Under the pieces are notes generated by a model. That model did no database searches. It was not told the DNA's origin and saw nothing but the letters and a program-made list of their open reading frames with translations. Shown piece after piece: positions 8,566 through 16,460 of a stretch of DNA of 33,446 nt; position 1 is the stretch's first letter; each line of letters opens with the position of its first letter. Made by a program: the position numbers and the translations under genes. The stretch comes from Planctomycetales bacterium 71-10. Lineage in GTDB: Bacteria; Planctomycetota; Planctomycetia; Isosphaerales; Isosphaeraceae. The stretch is taken from positions 1 through 33,446 of the forward strand of contig MKTT01000155.1 of assembly GCA_001898385.1 (NCBI GenBank). Direction: 5' to 3'.

Positions 8566-10374
8566 ATGACGAACACCCTGCGGATGATGTCGGCGACGGC
8601 CCTCGTCGTCGCCTCCCATGCGGCTGCGGCTTCGGAACTCCCGCTCGATCGCTGGTCCGTCGAGACCTCGATCCGCGCCGACCCCGTGGACGAGGCCCTG
8701 AAACATCTTCACCAAAGAGTCCGCGGGCTGGGCGGGGCCGACCCGCGCGAGATCGCGCCGGGGGAATCGGGGACCAAGCTCGTCGTCGTGCAGGACCCGG
8801 ACGCCCCGGACTTCGCGGGGCTGGCGGACTTCCAGCGCGAGGAATGCTACGTTCTCGAACCGGACGGCCCCGAGGGCCTGCGCGTCCGCGCCGCGACGTC
8901 GTGGGGGGCGGCGCTCGGGATCTCGGACCTGGAGACCAGGCTCCGCGCCGACGGCGGCCGGGTGCGCATCGCATTCCCCGAGCGGGAGGGCGAAGGCGTC
9001 CCGCGCCTCCTGGAGAAGCCGGCCATCGCCACCCGCGGCGAGTACCTCAACATCGGCTACGACATCGCGGGGATCACGCCCCACCAGTGGGACGACGCGC
9101 AGTGGCGTCGCTACATCGGCGGCCTCGTCCTGTCGCGACTGAACCGGTGGTACTTCTTCCTCTGGATCGACACCCAGACGATGTTCCCCGGCTCGAAGCT
9201 CTCGCAGCGGCCCGGGAACCTCCACCTCCACGAAGGCGCGCGCGAGGCGATCCGGTACGCCCACCGACGAGGTCTGAAGGTGACGTTCATGATCACGCCG
9301 ACGGTCCTCCCGCGCGACGTCTGGGAGGGCCATCCGGAGTGGAAGGCGGACATCACCTACGCGCGCGACGGCTTCTCGTGCGCCTGCCCGAACGCGCCGG
9401 GGTCGTGGGACGCCATGAAGGCCGTCTGGCGGGCCGAGATGGAATGGTTCCGCGAGGCCGACGCCGTGCAGGTCTGGTTCTACGACCCGGGCGGGTGCTG
9501 GTGCGAGCAATACGGCTGCAAGCCGAACCAGGCCGAGTCCCTCGCGCGTCAGGTCCGGGAATTCGGCGGCATGTTCCGCGAGCTGAACCCCGGCGCGGGG
9601 ATCGAATACAACATGTGGCCCATGCGGCTCTGGGAGGCCGAGATGAAGGTCGAGGTCCGCGACGACCTCGCGGAGCGGGTGCGGGCCGCGCTCCCGGGCG
9701 ACGCCGTGACGGCCGTGGGCACGACGGAGGGCTCGCCCGCGGCGACCCCCGACCGCGAGCGCGAGCGGGGCCTGCGCGGCGGCGTCTTCCTGTTCGCCAC
9801 GAACCCGGAATCGTCCTACGTCTTCCCCACGCCCCATCTCCGCTACCTGCGCCGGACGATGCAGCGCGTCCGAGAGCAGGGGATGGACGCCTGCTTCGGC
9901 CATCGGCTCGAAGCGTCGACGCGCGACGTCGGGACCTTCCTCATGGGCCGCTGGATGTGGGATCCCGACCTCTCGATCGATCGGGCCGTCCGCGACTTCG
10001 GCGAATGGAAGGCCGCCGGCGAGGCGCCCGGCCGTCGGCTGGCGGAGGCCGTGATGGTGCTCGACGAGCTGACCGACCGGGGGATCCGGCCCGAGTCGGG
10101 CCGCCGGCTCGAAGCCCTGCTGGCCGACCTGCCGGCGGGCCTGCCCGCGGCCTGCCGCGAGGAGCTCGAATTCTGGCCGGCCGCGGCCTCGGCCCTGCGC
10201 GCCATCGGCGATTCGGCGGACGCCGAGGGCCCGGCCCTGGACGCTTACGCGGAGGAGTTCGCCCGGGCGCTGGCCCGGGGCAAGGCGTTCGCCCCGCTCC
10301 TTCCCCGCGCCGGGGAGACCTTCCGGAAGTACCGCGGGTTCCTCCTCAAGGGTTGGGAGAAGGAGGTCTTCTGA
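8566..10374 (+). CDS. Putative secreted glycoside-hydrolase-like protein
   Basis: About 602 residues from ATG 8566, beginning with a signal-peptide-like stretch (TALVVASHAAAAS). An N-terminal alpha/beta region (residues about 30-145) is followed by a probable TIM barrel: EYLNIGYDIAGITPHQWDD, then RLNRWYFFLWID, then GLKVTFMITPTVLP, then AVQVWFYDPGGCWCEQYGC, then IEYNMWPMRLWEAE. This order (zincin-like domain, then barrel with many Trp/Tyr/Asp) recalls GH20 or GH67 enzymes. I cannot point with certainty to the catalytic pair, and C/W-rich GGCWCEQYGC is not a motif I know. The C-terminal third (from about 470) is helical. No polymer-utilisation partners (transporter, sulfatase) surround it. The divergent neighbour is a GT39-like transferase. 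Confidence 0.6.
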   Translation: MTNTLRMMSATALVVASHAAAASELPLDRWSVETSIRADPVDEALKHLHQRVRGLGGADPREIAPGESGTKLVVVQDPDAPDFAGLADFQREECYVLEPDGPEGLRVRAATSWGAALGISDLETRLRADGGRVRIAFPEREGEGVPRLLEKPAIATRGEYLNIGYDIAGITPHQWDDAQWRRYIGGLVLSRLNRWYFFLWIDTQTMFPGSKLSQRPGNLHLHEGAREAIRYAHRRGLKVTFMITPTVLPRDVWEGHPEWKADITYARDGFSCACPNAPGSWDAMKAVWRAEMEWFREADAVQVWFYDPGGCWCEQYGCKPNQAESLARQVREFGGMFRELNPGAGIEYNMWPMRLWEAEMKVEVRDDLAERVRAALPGDAVTAVGTTEGSPAATPDRERERGLRGGVFLFATNPESSYVFPTPHLRYLRRTMQRVREQGMDACFGHRLEASTRDVGTFLMGRWMWDPDLSIDRAVRDFGEWKAAGEAPGRRLAEAVMVLDELTDRGIRPESGRRLEALLADLPAGLPAACREELEFWPAAASALRAIGDSADAEGPALDAYAEEFARALARGKAFAPLLPRAGETFRKYRGFLLKGWEKEVF

Positions 10375-10393
10375 GCGCGGCCGGGAAAGCCGA

Positions 10394-10458
10394 CGAGCCC
10401 GGTCGGCCCGCGGCCTCGGCCCTCGGGGGAGGGAGAGGCGGCGGGCCGACCGGGCTCG
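10394..10458. terminator. Long inverted repeat, bidirectional terminator
   Basis: Perfect 18-bp arms at 10394-10411 and 10441-10458 enclose a 29-base loop. The element sits 20 bases after the + strand glycoside-hydrolase-like gene and 75 bases beyond the end of the convergent minus-strand HTH-receiver gene, the expected place for a shared terminator. There is no U tract. Confidence 0.6.
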
Positions 10459-10533
10459 ATCGGCCGGAGAACCGGGGGGCGGGGCCGGCGTCGGGTTCCC
10501 GGGCGACGCGCGGCCCACGAAATCCGGTGCGGC

Positions 10534-11109
10534 TCAGGGCTCGTCGGACTTCTTCTGCGAGATGAGCCGACGGATGCGCTCGGCGAGGAGGGCGCCGTCG
10601 AACGGCTTCTTGAAGCCGTCGTTGAACCCCAGGTTGAAGGTCTCCTCGCCCGGCTCGTCGCTGGTGAGGGCGAGGAGGATGGTCGACTGGTGGTCCGGGC
10701 TCTTGCGCAGGTTCTGCGCGATCTGCCCGGCCTCGATGCGACCCAGGGCCATATCGATGATGATGCAATCGGGATGGAAGCTCTCGGCGCGGATGCCGGC
10801 TTCGAAGCCCGACGCGGCGGTCTCGATGCGGAAGTCGTCCCCCTCGCGGAGATGATCCCGGAGGACGGCCTGGAGCGGGGCGTCGGCCCCGACGACCAGG
10901 ATCTTGTTATAGACTTCGGCCTCCAGGTCCCCCAGGGGCATTCCATGCTCCTTGAGGAACCGCAGGAGGTGCTCCCGGGGGATCCGGCGATCCTGAGACC
11001 CCGGGATGCGATATCCACGCAGGCGGCCCGAATCGAACCACTTGCTCACGGTCCGGGGCGCGACCTTGCAAATCTTCGCGACCTGGCCGGTTGTAAATAC
11101 CTTCTTCAT
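10534..11109 (-). CDS. Excisionase-type HTH fused to a receiver-like domain
   Basis: Protein of 191 residues from ATG 11109 (MKKVFTTGQVAKICKVAPRTVSKW); an upstream in-frame start at 11190 lacks support, whereas GTGGAG lies about 11 bases before 11109. Residues about 5-55 form a MerR/excisionase-like winged HTH (VAKICKVAPRTVSKWFDSGRLRGYRIPG, then RRIPREHLLRFLKEHG). Residues about 69-185 form a CheY-like receiver fold: ILVVGAD, phosphoacceptor-position D119 in CIIIDMALGR, T149 in LLALTS, and K168 in GFKKPF. The acidic pair that normally binds Mg (Asp-Asp after the first strand) is replaced by G74-A75, so phosphorylation is doubtful although D119, T149 and K168 remain. It is an orphan: no histidine kinase is adjacent. 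It is probably a DNA-binding regulator controlled by protein or ligand binding. Confidence 0.82.
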   Translation of the reverse strand: MKKVFTTGQVAKICKVAPRTVSKWFDSGRLRGYRIPGSQDRRIPREHLLRFLKEHGMPLGDLEAEVYNKILVVGADAPLQAVLRDHLREGDDFRIETAASGFEAGIRAESFHPDCIIIDMALGRIEAGQIAQNLRKSPDHQSTILLALTSDEPGEETFNLGFNDGFKKPFDGALLAERIRRLISQKKSDEP

Positions 11110-11679
11110 AATCGACGACTCCACTCGCCCTGTCGGGTGCGAGGCCGCGGAGGTCTTCCTCCTACCTCCGGTCGGGAACCCTGTCGGCACGATCAGGCCG
11201 GTGCTCCGGTCTCGCGGTTCGTTCCTCCCCCCGCGGCGGGGGGCCGTCCGCGATGCCGGGGCCCATCCAATCGCTCCAACCCTTCCCCCGTTCTTTATCG
11301 CCCCGGGGAGCGGCGTTCCTGCAACCCGAATCGAGACTCAAGTTTCCACCCGTCTCGACCCGGGCCTTCGGCCGCCCTCCCCGTCCGTGGACGATGGCAT
11401 CGGCGACCCGATCCCCGTATTCGACAAAGACCGAGGGCCCTGGCCGCCTCCGTTAAAGAAGGCGGGCATCGGCCCCGGCCCGCACCTTCAAGGGCGTCTC
11501 GCTCGCTTCCTTGCCGTAGCGGACCTGACCGTCAAGACTAATATTCGAACCGCGCGGCCTGGGACTTTAGGTGGGGCGGCGAGTAGTCGCCGCGGGCCGG
11601 GGGCTCGTAGGGGATGGAGGGGAGGATCCGCGCCGCGCGACGGCGTCGTCGCGCGGCGGGGCTTGGGCGGGGGGGAGGG
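11110..11679. other. 570-base intergenic region
   Basis: I see no complete gene. The section next to the HTH-receiver gene (11110-11300) would hold its promoter. The far end contains a hairpin (11631-11658) just after the FlgI-like gene and a short minus-strand stretch (11538 to about 11630) with high third-position GC that is open in another frame and ends in TAG at 11538. I cannot find a start codon with a ribosome site for it. Confidence 0.5.
11631..11658 (-). terminator. Hairpin after the FlgI-like gene
   Basis: Perfect 11-bp arms (11631-11641, 11648-11658) with a 6-base loop, 21 bases downstream of the minus-strand stop at 11680. Position fits a terminator; no U tract follows. Confidence 0.5.
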
Positions 11680-13716
11680 TCACTCGCCCCGGCGAAGGGC
11701 GTCGAGCAGGCGGGGGCGGCGGCGGGCCTCGGCGGCCGGCGCGGCCTCGCCCGAGGTCTTGCGGAGCGAGTCGTCCTTCTTGGCCGGGCCGTCGGCCACG
11801 GCCGGCTCCTGGGCGTCGGCGGCGGGCTTGTCGCCGCCCGCCTCGGGATCGTCGGGCTCCTCGCCCTCGCCCTTCTCGTCGCCCTCTTTCTTGGCGACGG
11901 CCTTCGGCGCGGGCTCGGCCTTCCCACGCGCGAAGATCCGGCGGAGGAACGAGCCGGAGGCCGGCTTGACCTCCTCGTCGTGCCTGGGCAGGTCATCCTT
12001 GCCGAGGATGGCCTTGTTCAGGTACTGCATGCTCGCCTGGGGGACGGAGTCCACGAAGAGCGGGCCCGGGAGGTTCTTCTGCCGGTCGGCCGCCTCGATG
12101 ATCGCGACGACCTCGGGGTAGGTGGCGCCCAGGCGGGCGATGCTGCGGATCACCTCGCCCAGCTCCAGCGAGCACCGGAGCTTCACGTCCCGGTCGCCGT
12201 ACCGGCTGGGGACGATCTTGGAGATGTCCACGACGTCGTCGTGGTCGGCGGCGTTCAGCAGGATGTCGCCGTGGCCCAGCACCAGCGGCGGCTCCAGGCT
12301 TTGCCCCCGGCCGAAGACGACGATCTCCGACCTCCGGGATCGCGAGATGTGGACGACGGGGGGCCCTTCGGAATCGACGATGTAGAGCGAGAACGGATCC
12401 TCCGCGCGGGGGCGGCGGCGTGCGGCCAGGGCCAGCGCCATGCCGTCGACGGCGTCGCTTTCCTCCTCGCTCGAGGGGGCGGGGTCGTCGAGGATCCGGA
12501 CCTGGCCGAGCATGGCGTCGGTCGGGTCGAGCGTCCGGAGGGCGTTGAACGCCCCGTAGCGGACCTCGATCTCGGGCTCGTCCATCAGCCTGCGGAGCCG
12601 CGCCTTGGCCGAGTAGTCCTCCATGGCGGCGAGGGCCGCCAGGGCGTAGGCCCGATACTTCTTCTGCTTGACGGCGGTCTCGCCCAGCACCTCGACGCCC
12701 GCCGACTCGTTCAGGTAGGCCAGGGCCTCGGCGGCGAAGAACCGGACGTCGGCGTCATCGCTCTTGAGGCCGGCCGACAGTTGGTCCACCGTCGAGGGCC
12801 CCAGCGCCTCCAGCTTCAGCGCGGCGACGCCCGCGGTCTTCGGGTCGAGCAGCTCCCGGGCGGTCGCCGCCACCCGCTGCTCGCGCAGCTCGGGCGTGTC
12901 GATCATCGGGAGGAGCTGGACGACGCGGAAGTAGCGCTCCTGGTTCTGGTGGTAGACGTCGGGGACGCGCAGCTCCAGGTAGGCTTCGGACTTGGCGGTG
13001 GCGGCGCCCTTCTGCTGCCCGTGCTCGTTCTTGGTGAAGCGGGCGTTGACGGCCTTCTCGACCATGCCGGCGTTGCGGATGAACCGGCGGTCCCCCTTCA
13101 GCAGGAGCTGGTACGGCTGTTCCTTCTTGGGCCGGCCGCCGCCGAGCACCCGGCCGACCTTGCCGTTGGTCGGGTCCTTCACGTCGCCGATCATGACCGG
13201 CCCGCCGGCGAGGGCCTGCTCGGGGCCATTCCTGGGCGAGCCCCCGGCGTGCATGATCGTGCGCAGGCGGGTGGGCATCAGGTAGCCCCCGGAGAGGCTC
13301 TTGACGGCGCTGGCCGGCGGGAGTTCGAGGTCGACGTCGAAGCGGTCGCTCGGCGAGGCCCCGGTGGGGATCCGCATCTTCACGATCACCATCGCGAACG
13401 ACTTGCTCTCCAGGAACTTGGCCGGATGCTCGACGCCCGCCTTGCTCATGTCGTCGAGGAGCTGCTTCCGGTACCAGGACTCGGGGGCGTCGCCGCCCGT
13501 GCCGTCCAGGTTGGAGACCAGCCCGATCCCTTCCACCACGGTCTCGCCGTTCTGGAAGACGTCCGCCAGGTCGCCGACCGATTCCTCGGCCTTGGGCGCG
13601 GCCTTGTCGGCGCTCTTCTTGCCGAGGGGGCCCAGGGGGCCGGCCCCGATCGCCACGGTCGCGAACGCGACCAATGCTCCCAACGCCCAGGAACGCCCGG
13701 GGACTGTCCGCCGCAT
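11680..13716 (-). CDS. Secreted FlgI (P-ring)-like protein with HEAT-like repeats
   Basis: 678 residues from ATG 13716, with a near-perfect ribosome site AAGGAGG at 13724-13730. A signal peptide covers about residues 1-25. Residues about 45-255 resemble the flagellar P-ring protein FlgI: VEGIGLVSNLDGTGGD (61-76) matches its GYGLVVGLxGTGD signature, followed by ...FAMVIVKMRIPTGASPSDRFDVDLELP and KSLSGGYLMPTRL, as in FlgI. From about 280 to 410 there are HEAT-like helical repeats (STVDQLSAGLKSDDADVRFFAAEALAYL; EPEIEVRYGAFNALRTLDP). Another domain follows to about 590, then a Lys/Glu/Ala/Pro-rich charged tail. No flagellar gene is nearby, and FlgI is normally about 360 residues. Role is unknown; an envelope scaffold is one possibility. 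The FlgI relationship rests on recognised motifs, not an alignment. Confidence 0.7.
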   Translation of the reverse strand: MRRTVPGRSWALGALVAFATVAIGAGPLGPLGKKSADKAAPKAEESVGDLADVFQNGETVVEGIGLVSNLDGTGGDAPESWYRKQLLDDMSKAGVEHPAKFLESKSFAMVIVKMRIPTGASPSDRFDVDLELPPASAVKSLSGGYLMPTRLRTIMHAGGSPRNGPEQALAGGPVMIGDVKDPTNGKVGRVLGGGRPKKEQPYQLLLKGDRRFIRNAGMVEKAVNARFTKNEHGQQKGAATAKSEAYLELRVPDVYHQNQERYFRVVQLLPMIDTPELREQRVAATARELLDPKTAGVAALKLEALGPSTVDQLSAGLKSDDADVRFFAAEALAYLNESAGVEVLGETAVKQKKYRAYALAALAAMEDYSAKARLRRLMDEPEIEVRYGAFNALRTLDPTDAMLGQVRILDDPAPSSEEESDAVDGMALALAARRRPRAEDPFSLYIVDSEGPPVVHISRSRRSEIVVFGRGQSLEPPLVLGHGDILLNAADHDDVVDISKIVPSRYGDRDVKLRCSLELGEVIRSIARLGATYPEVVAIIEAADRQKNLPGPLFVDSVPQASMQYLNKAILGKDDLPRHDEEVKPASGSFLRRIFARGKAEPAPKAVAKKEGDEKGEGEEPDDPEAGGDKPAADAQEPAVADGPAKKDDSLRKTSGEAAPAAEARRRPRLLDALRRGE

Positions 13717-13891
13717 GGACCTGCCTCCTTGCCTACCGCAACGGGGAGAACCCCCGGACCGCCCTCGGAGAGATGAGCGAAGGCGGTCGCTCGCGAACGA
13801 TCGGACTCCCGCCCACGTCCTGTGGCCGGGGCGGAGCGGGTCCTGGCGGAGCCCGCATTCGGGCGGAATCTATGCCGAGTGCGGCGGCCCG

Positions 13892-14599
13892 TCAAGCCGA
13901 AGTCGACGGTTTCCCGGGCCGGACGACGTCCCAGCCCCGCTCGCGGGCCAGCCGCGCCAGCCGCTTGCCCGGGCGGACGACCACGCCCCGGCCGACCCGA
14001 TCCAGCAGGGCGCGGTCGCTCCAGTTGTCGGCGTAGGCGACGGCCTCGGACATCGCCAGCCCGTAGCGCGCCGCCCACTCCTCGGCCCAGAACAGCTTCC
14101 CCTCGCCGTAGCACGGCGGGCCGCTCCCGACGCCCACCAGCCGGCCCCGGTTGACGACCACCTTGGTCGTCAGGGCGTCGGCGCAGCTCAGGAAGATGCG
14201 GAGCGGCTCGATCACCAGCCCCGGCGACGACGACACCAGCACCAGGGGCGTCCCCGTCGCGCGCAGGGCGTTGAAGTGGTCGACCACCCCGGGATAGAGC
14301 CGCGGCTTGACGTGCTCCGCGAAGTTCTCATACGCGATCCGCTCCAGCTCGACGACCGGGATCGAGGCGATGTTCCTCAGCCCGTAGGCGATCAGCGCCC
14401 CGTAGTCCAGCCGGCCGAAGCGGTGCTGGAGCGAATGATACAGCGCGCGCAGGAGCGAGGACCGGCGGATCAGCCCCCGTCGCATCAGGATGCGGGCGAA
14501 GAGGAAGGTCGTGGTCTCGGCGAGCAGGGTCCCGTCCACGTCGATGAACGCGACGGACGGGGCCCGGTCGAACTGCGGCCACCCGCCGGCGGCGGTCAT
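13892..14599 (-). CDS. HAD-IB family phosphatase
   Basis: 235-residue hydrolase of the haloacid dehalogenase superfamily. Motif I is FIDVDGT (nucleophile D20, acid D22), motif II VSSS (S123-S125), motif III K168 in GEGKLFWAEEW, and motif IV AYADNWSDRALL (D191, D195). The helical cap between motifs I and II (about 25-115) fits subfamily IB, which includes SerB and phospholipid-phosphate phosphatases; the substrate is not evident. The ATG at 14599 overlaps the stop of the phosphomutase gene by four bases (ATGA), so translation is coupled and the two products may act in the same sugar- or lipid-phosphate pathway. Confidence 0.85.
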   Translation of the reverse strand: MTAAGGWPQFDRAPSVAFIDVDGTLLAETTTFLFARILMRRGLIRRSSLLRALYHSLQHRFGRLDYGALIAYGLRNIASIPVVELERIAYENFAEHVKPRLYPGVVDHFNALRATGTPLVLVSSSPGLVIEPLRIFLSCADALTTKVVVNRGRLVGVGSGPPCYGEGKLFWAEEWAARYGLAMSEAVAYADNWSDRALLDRVGRGVVVRPGKRLARLARERGWDVVRPGKPSTSA

Positions 14600-15969
14600 G
14601 GCCGGGCTTCCGCCGCGACCCGGCGGCCCAGGTCGTCGGCCAGCGCGCGGGCGACGGCCGCGTCGGGCCCCTCGGCGATCACCCGGACGATCGGCTCGGT
14701 GTTGCTGGCGCGGACGTGGGCCCAGCGGTCGCCCCACGACAGCCTCAGGCCGTCGCGGCGGTCGGCCTCGGCGCCGTCGAACGCGGCGGCGACGCGGTCC
14801 CAGAGCCTCGCCACCCCCTCGGCGCCGAGGCCCGGCGGCAGCGGGTACTGGTCCTTGACCATCGCGAACCGGGGCAGCTCGCCCACCCACGCCGACAGCG
14901 GCTTCGACGCCGGCCCGGAGGCCAGCAGGTCGAGCGTCAGCGCCATGCCGACGAAGCTGTCGCGCACCAGGCCGACGCGGGGGTCGATCACGCCGCCGTT
15001 CCCCTCGCCGCCGATCACGGCCCCCTCGGCCAGCATCCCGCCGACGACGTGGATCTCGCCGACCGGGGTCCGCACGACGGGGCAGCCGCGGCCGCGCGCC
15101 AGGGCCTCGGTCGTCATGGAGGTCGAGAGGTTCAGGACGACCGGGCCGGCCTGCTGGCCCAGCCGACGCAGCGCGGCCAGGCCGAGCGTCAGCTCCTCGC
15201 CGATGTAGCGGCCGGCCTCGTCGACGAGGGCGAGGCGGTCGGCGTCCGGGTCCTGCGCGAAGCCGACGGCCGCGCCGACGGCCGGGACGACCTTCGAGAA
15301 CTCGGCGAGGTTCTTCTCGGTCGGCTCGGGGGTGTGGTCGTAGATCCCGTCGGGCTCGCCCCCCAGGACGATCGCGCGGCAGCCCAGGCGGCGGAGCAGC
15401 TCGCGGCCCATCCGGCCGCCGGCGCCGTGGCAGGCGTCGAGCGCCACGGTGAACTCCCGGGCGCGGATCGCCTCGACGTCGACGACGGCCAGCACCCGCT
15501 CCAGGTGGATCGCGTCGGGGTCGTCCAGCGGCCGGATCCGGCCCAGGGCGTCGAACGGGGCCCAGGCGAACTCCTTGCGCGTCCAGCGGTCGAGCATCGC
15601 GCGGCCCTCGTCGGGGCCCAGGACCATGCCGGCCGGCTGGAAGAACTTCAGGCCGTTGTACTCCGGCGGGTTGTGCGACGCCGAGATCTGCACCCCGCCG
15701 GCCGCCTTCAGCTCGCGGACGAGCACCCCGACCGTGGGGGTGGCGGTCGCGCCGACCTTCCAGACCTCGCGCCCCGAGCCGGCCAGCCCGGCCGCGACGG
15801 CCGATTCGAACACCGGCGCGGTGCGCCGGCCGTCGTGGCTCAGGACGATCGGCCCCGGCGCGCATCCGGCGGCGTAGGCGGCGGCGAATTCCAGGGCCGC
15901 CGCCGGGTCGAGCCCGTCCCCGACCCAGCCCCGAATGCCCGAGACGCTCGCGATCCGCGTTCCCTTCAC
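14596..15969 (-). CDS. Phosphohexomutase (phosphoglucosamine/phosphomannomutase family)
   Basis: 457-residue alpha-D-phosphohexomutase that interconverts hexose 1- and 6-phosphates through a phosphoserine. Motifs in order: ISASHNPPEYNG (95-106, catalytic S98), Mg-binding DPDADRL (240-246), sugar-binding GGEGNGG (320-326), and phosphate-binding RASNTEPIVRV (420-430). The GlmM hallmark is not clear-cut: the catalytic motif is SASHNP as in both GlmM and ManB, and the sugar loop reads GEGNGG rather than GEQSGH of GlmM, so the substrate could be glucosamine-, mannose- or glucose-phosphate. It is preceded by a small gene ending 43 bases upstream and overlaps a HAD phosphatase at its end. Confidence 0.9.
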   Translation of the reverse strand: MKGTRIASVSGIRGWVGDGLDPAAALEFAAAYAAGCAPGPIVLSHDGRRTAPVFESAVAAGLAGSGREVWKVGATATPTVGVLVRELKAAGGVQISASHNPPEYNGLKFFQPAGMVLGPDEGRAMLDRWTRKEFAWAPFDALGRIRPLDDPDAIHLERVLAVVDVEAIRAREFTVALDACHGAGGRMGRELLRRLGCRAIVLGGEPDGIYDHTPEPTEKNLAEFSKVVPAVGAAVGFAQDPDADRLALVDEAGRYIGEELTLGLAALRRLGQQAGPVVLNLSTSMTTEALARGRGCPVVRTPVGEIHVVGGMLAEGAVIGGEGNGGVIDPRVGLVRDSFVGMALTLDLLASGPASKPLSAWVGELPRFAMVKDQYPLPPGLGAEGVARLWDRVAAAFDGAEADRRDGLRLSWGDRWAHVRASNTEPIVRVIAEGPDAAVARALADDLGRRVAAEARP

Positions 15970-16012
15970 GACCTGTCCGTCCTTCCCTCGTCCTCGCCGA
16001 CTCGCGGCCGAA

Positions 16013-16216
16013 TCAGGCCGCGAGCAGGCCGATGCCCAGCAGGATGAGCCGCAGGGCTTCCCTCTGCTCGGGCGTGATCCGCTCCTGGCGCCGGAGGGCG
16101 TCCACGTCCTCCAGGCAGCGATCCAGGGCCCCTTCCACGACCGGCCGGGCGGCGAACCGGGCCATCCGGCCCACGCACTCGACCACCCGCCCCGATTCGA
16201 CGGCGACGCGCGTCAT
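16013..16216 (-). CDS. Small conserved-looking hypothetical protein
   Basis: 67 residues (MTRVAVESGRVVECVGRM...), unusually well supported for its size because an AAGGAGG ribosome site (16225-16231 on the opposite strand) sits 8 bases before ATG 16214-16216. The sequence is mostly helical, with two possible amphipathic helices (VVEGALDRCLEDVDALRR and ITPEQREALRLILLGIGLLAA). The end is hydrophobic and could associate with the membrane. It is the first gene of the minus-strand cluster with the phosphomutase. I do not recognise a family and assign no function. Confidence 0.7.
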   Translation of the reverse strand: MTRVAVESGRVVECVGRMARFAARPVVEGALDRCLEDVDALRRQERITPEQREALRLILLGIGLLAA

Positions 16217-16361
16217 GGCGTTCTCCTCCTTGAGGGCCGAGCGAGCCCCGGGCCCACGGGACCGACGGCCGGGCCGCCGGGCCGCCTCGGGCGTCGAATC
16301 CGCCCGATCGGCTCAAGTCGGCAGGATGCCCCGCGCCGTCGCCGGTGTCAAGGGGAAGGCG

Positions 16362-16392
16362 GGCCGCCGCGCAGGCCCTTGGATCGGCGGCC
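16362..16392 (+). promoter_or_regulatory. Small hairpin in the pyrE leader region
   Basis: GGCCGCCG (16362-16369) and CGGCGGCC (16385-16392) can pair with a 15-base loop about 70 bases upstream of pyrE. An attenuator is conceivable but nothing else supports it. Confidence 0.2.
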
Positions 16393-16460
16393 TCGGGTTG
16401 TTAGCCTGGACGGCCCGGACGCCTCCGCAACCGCATCGATGAATGAAAGGATCCGCCGTC

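Noticed and set aside
10394..10458. Treating the long inverted repeat as a transposon end pair
   Set aside because: The arms lie between convergent genes with a 29-base loop and no flanking direct repeat, so a terminator explains it better.
11614..13776. 720-residue + strand frame opposite the FlgI-like gene
   Set aside because: Shadow frame; the minus-strand gene has an AAGGAGG site, signal peptide and recognisable motifs, this one has none.
14716..16047. 443-residue + strand frame opposite the phosphohexomutase
   Set aside because: Shadow of a gene with all catalytic motifs on the other strand.
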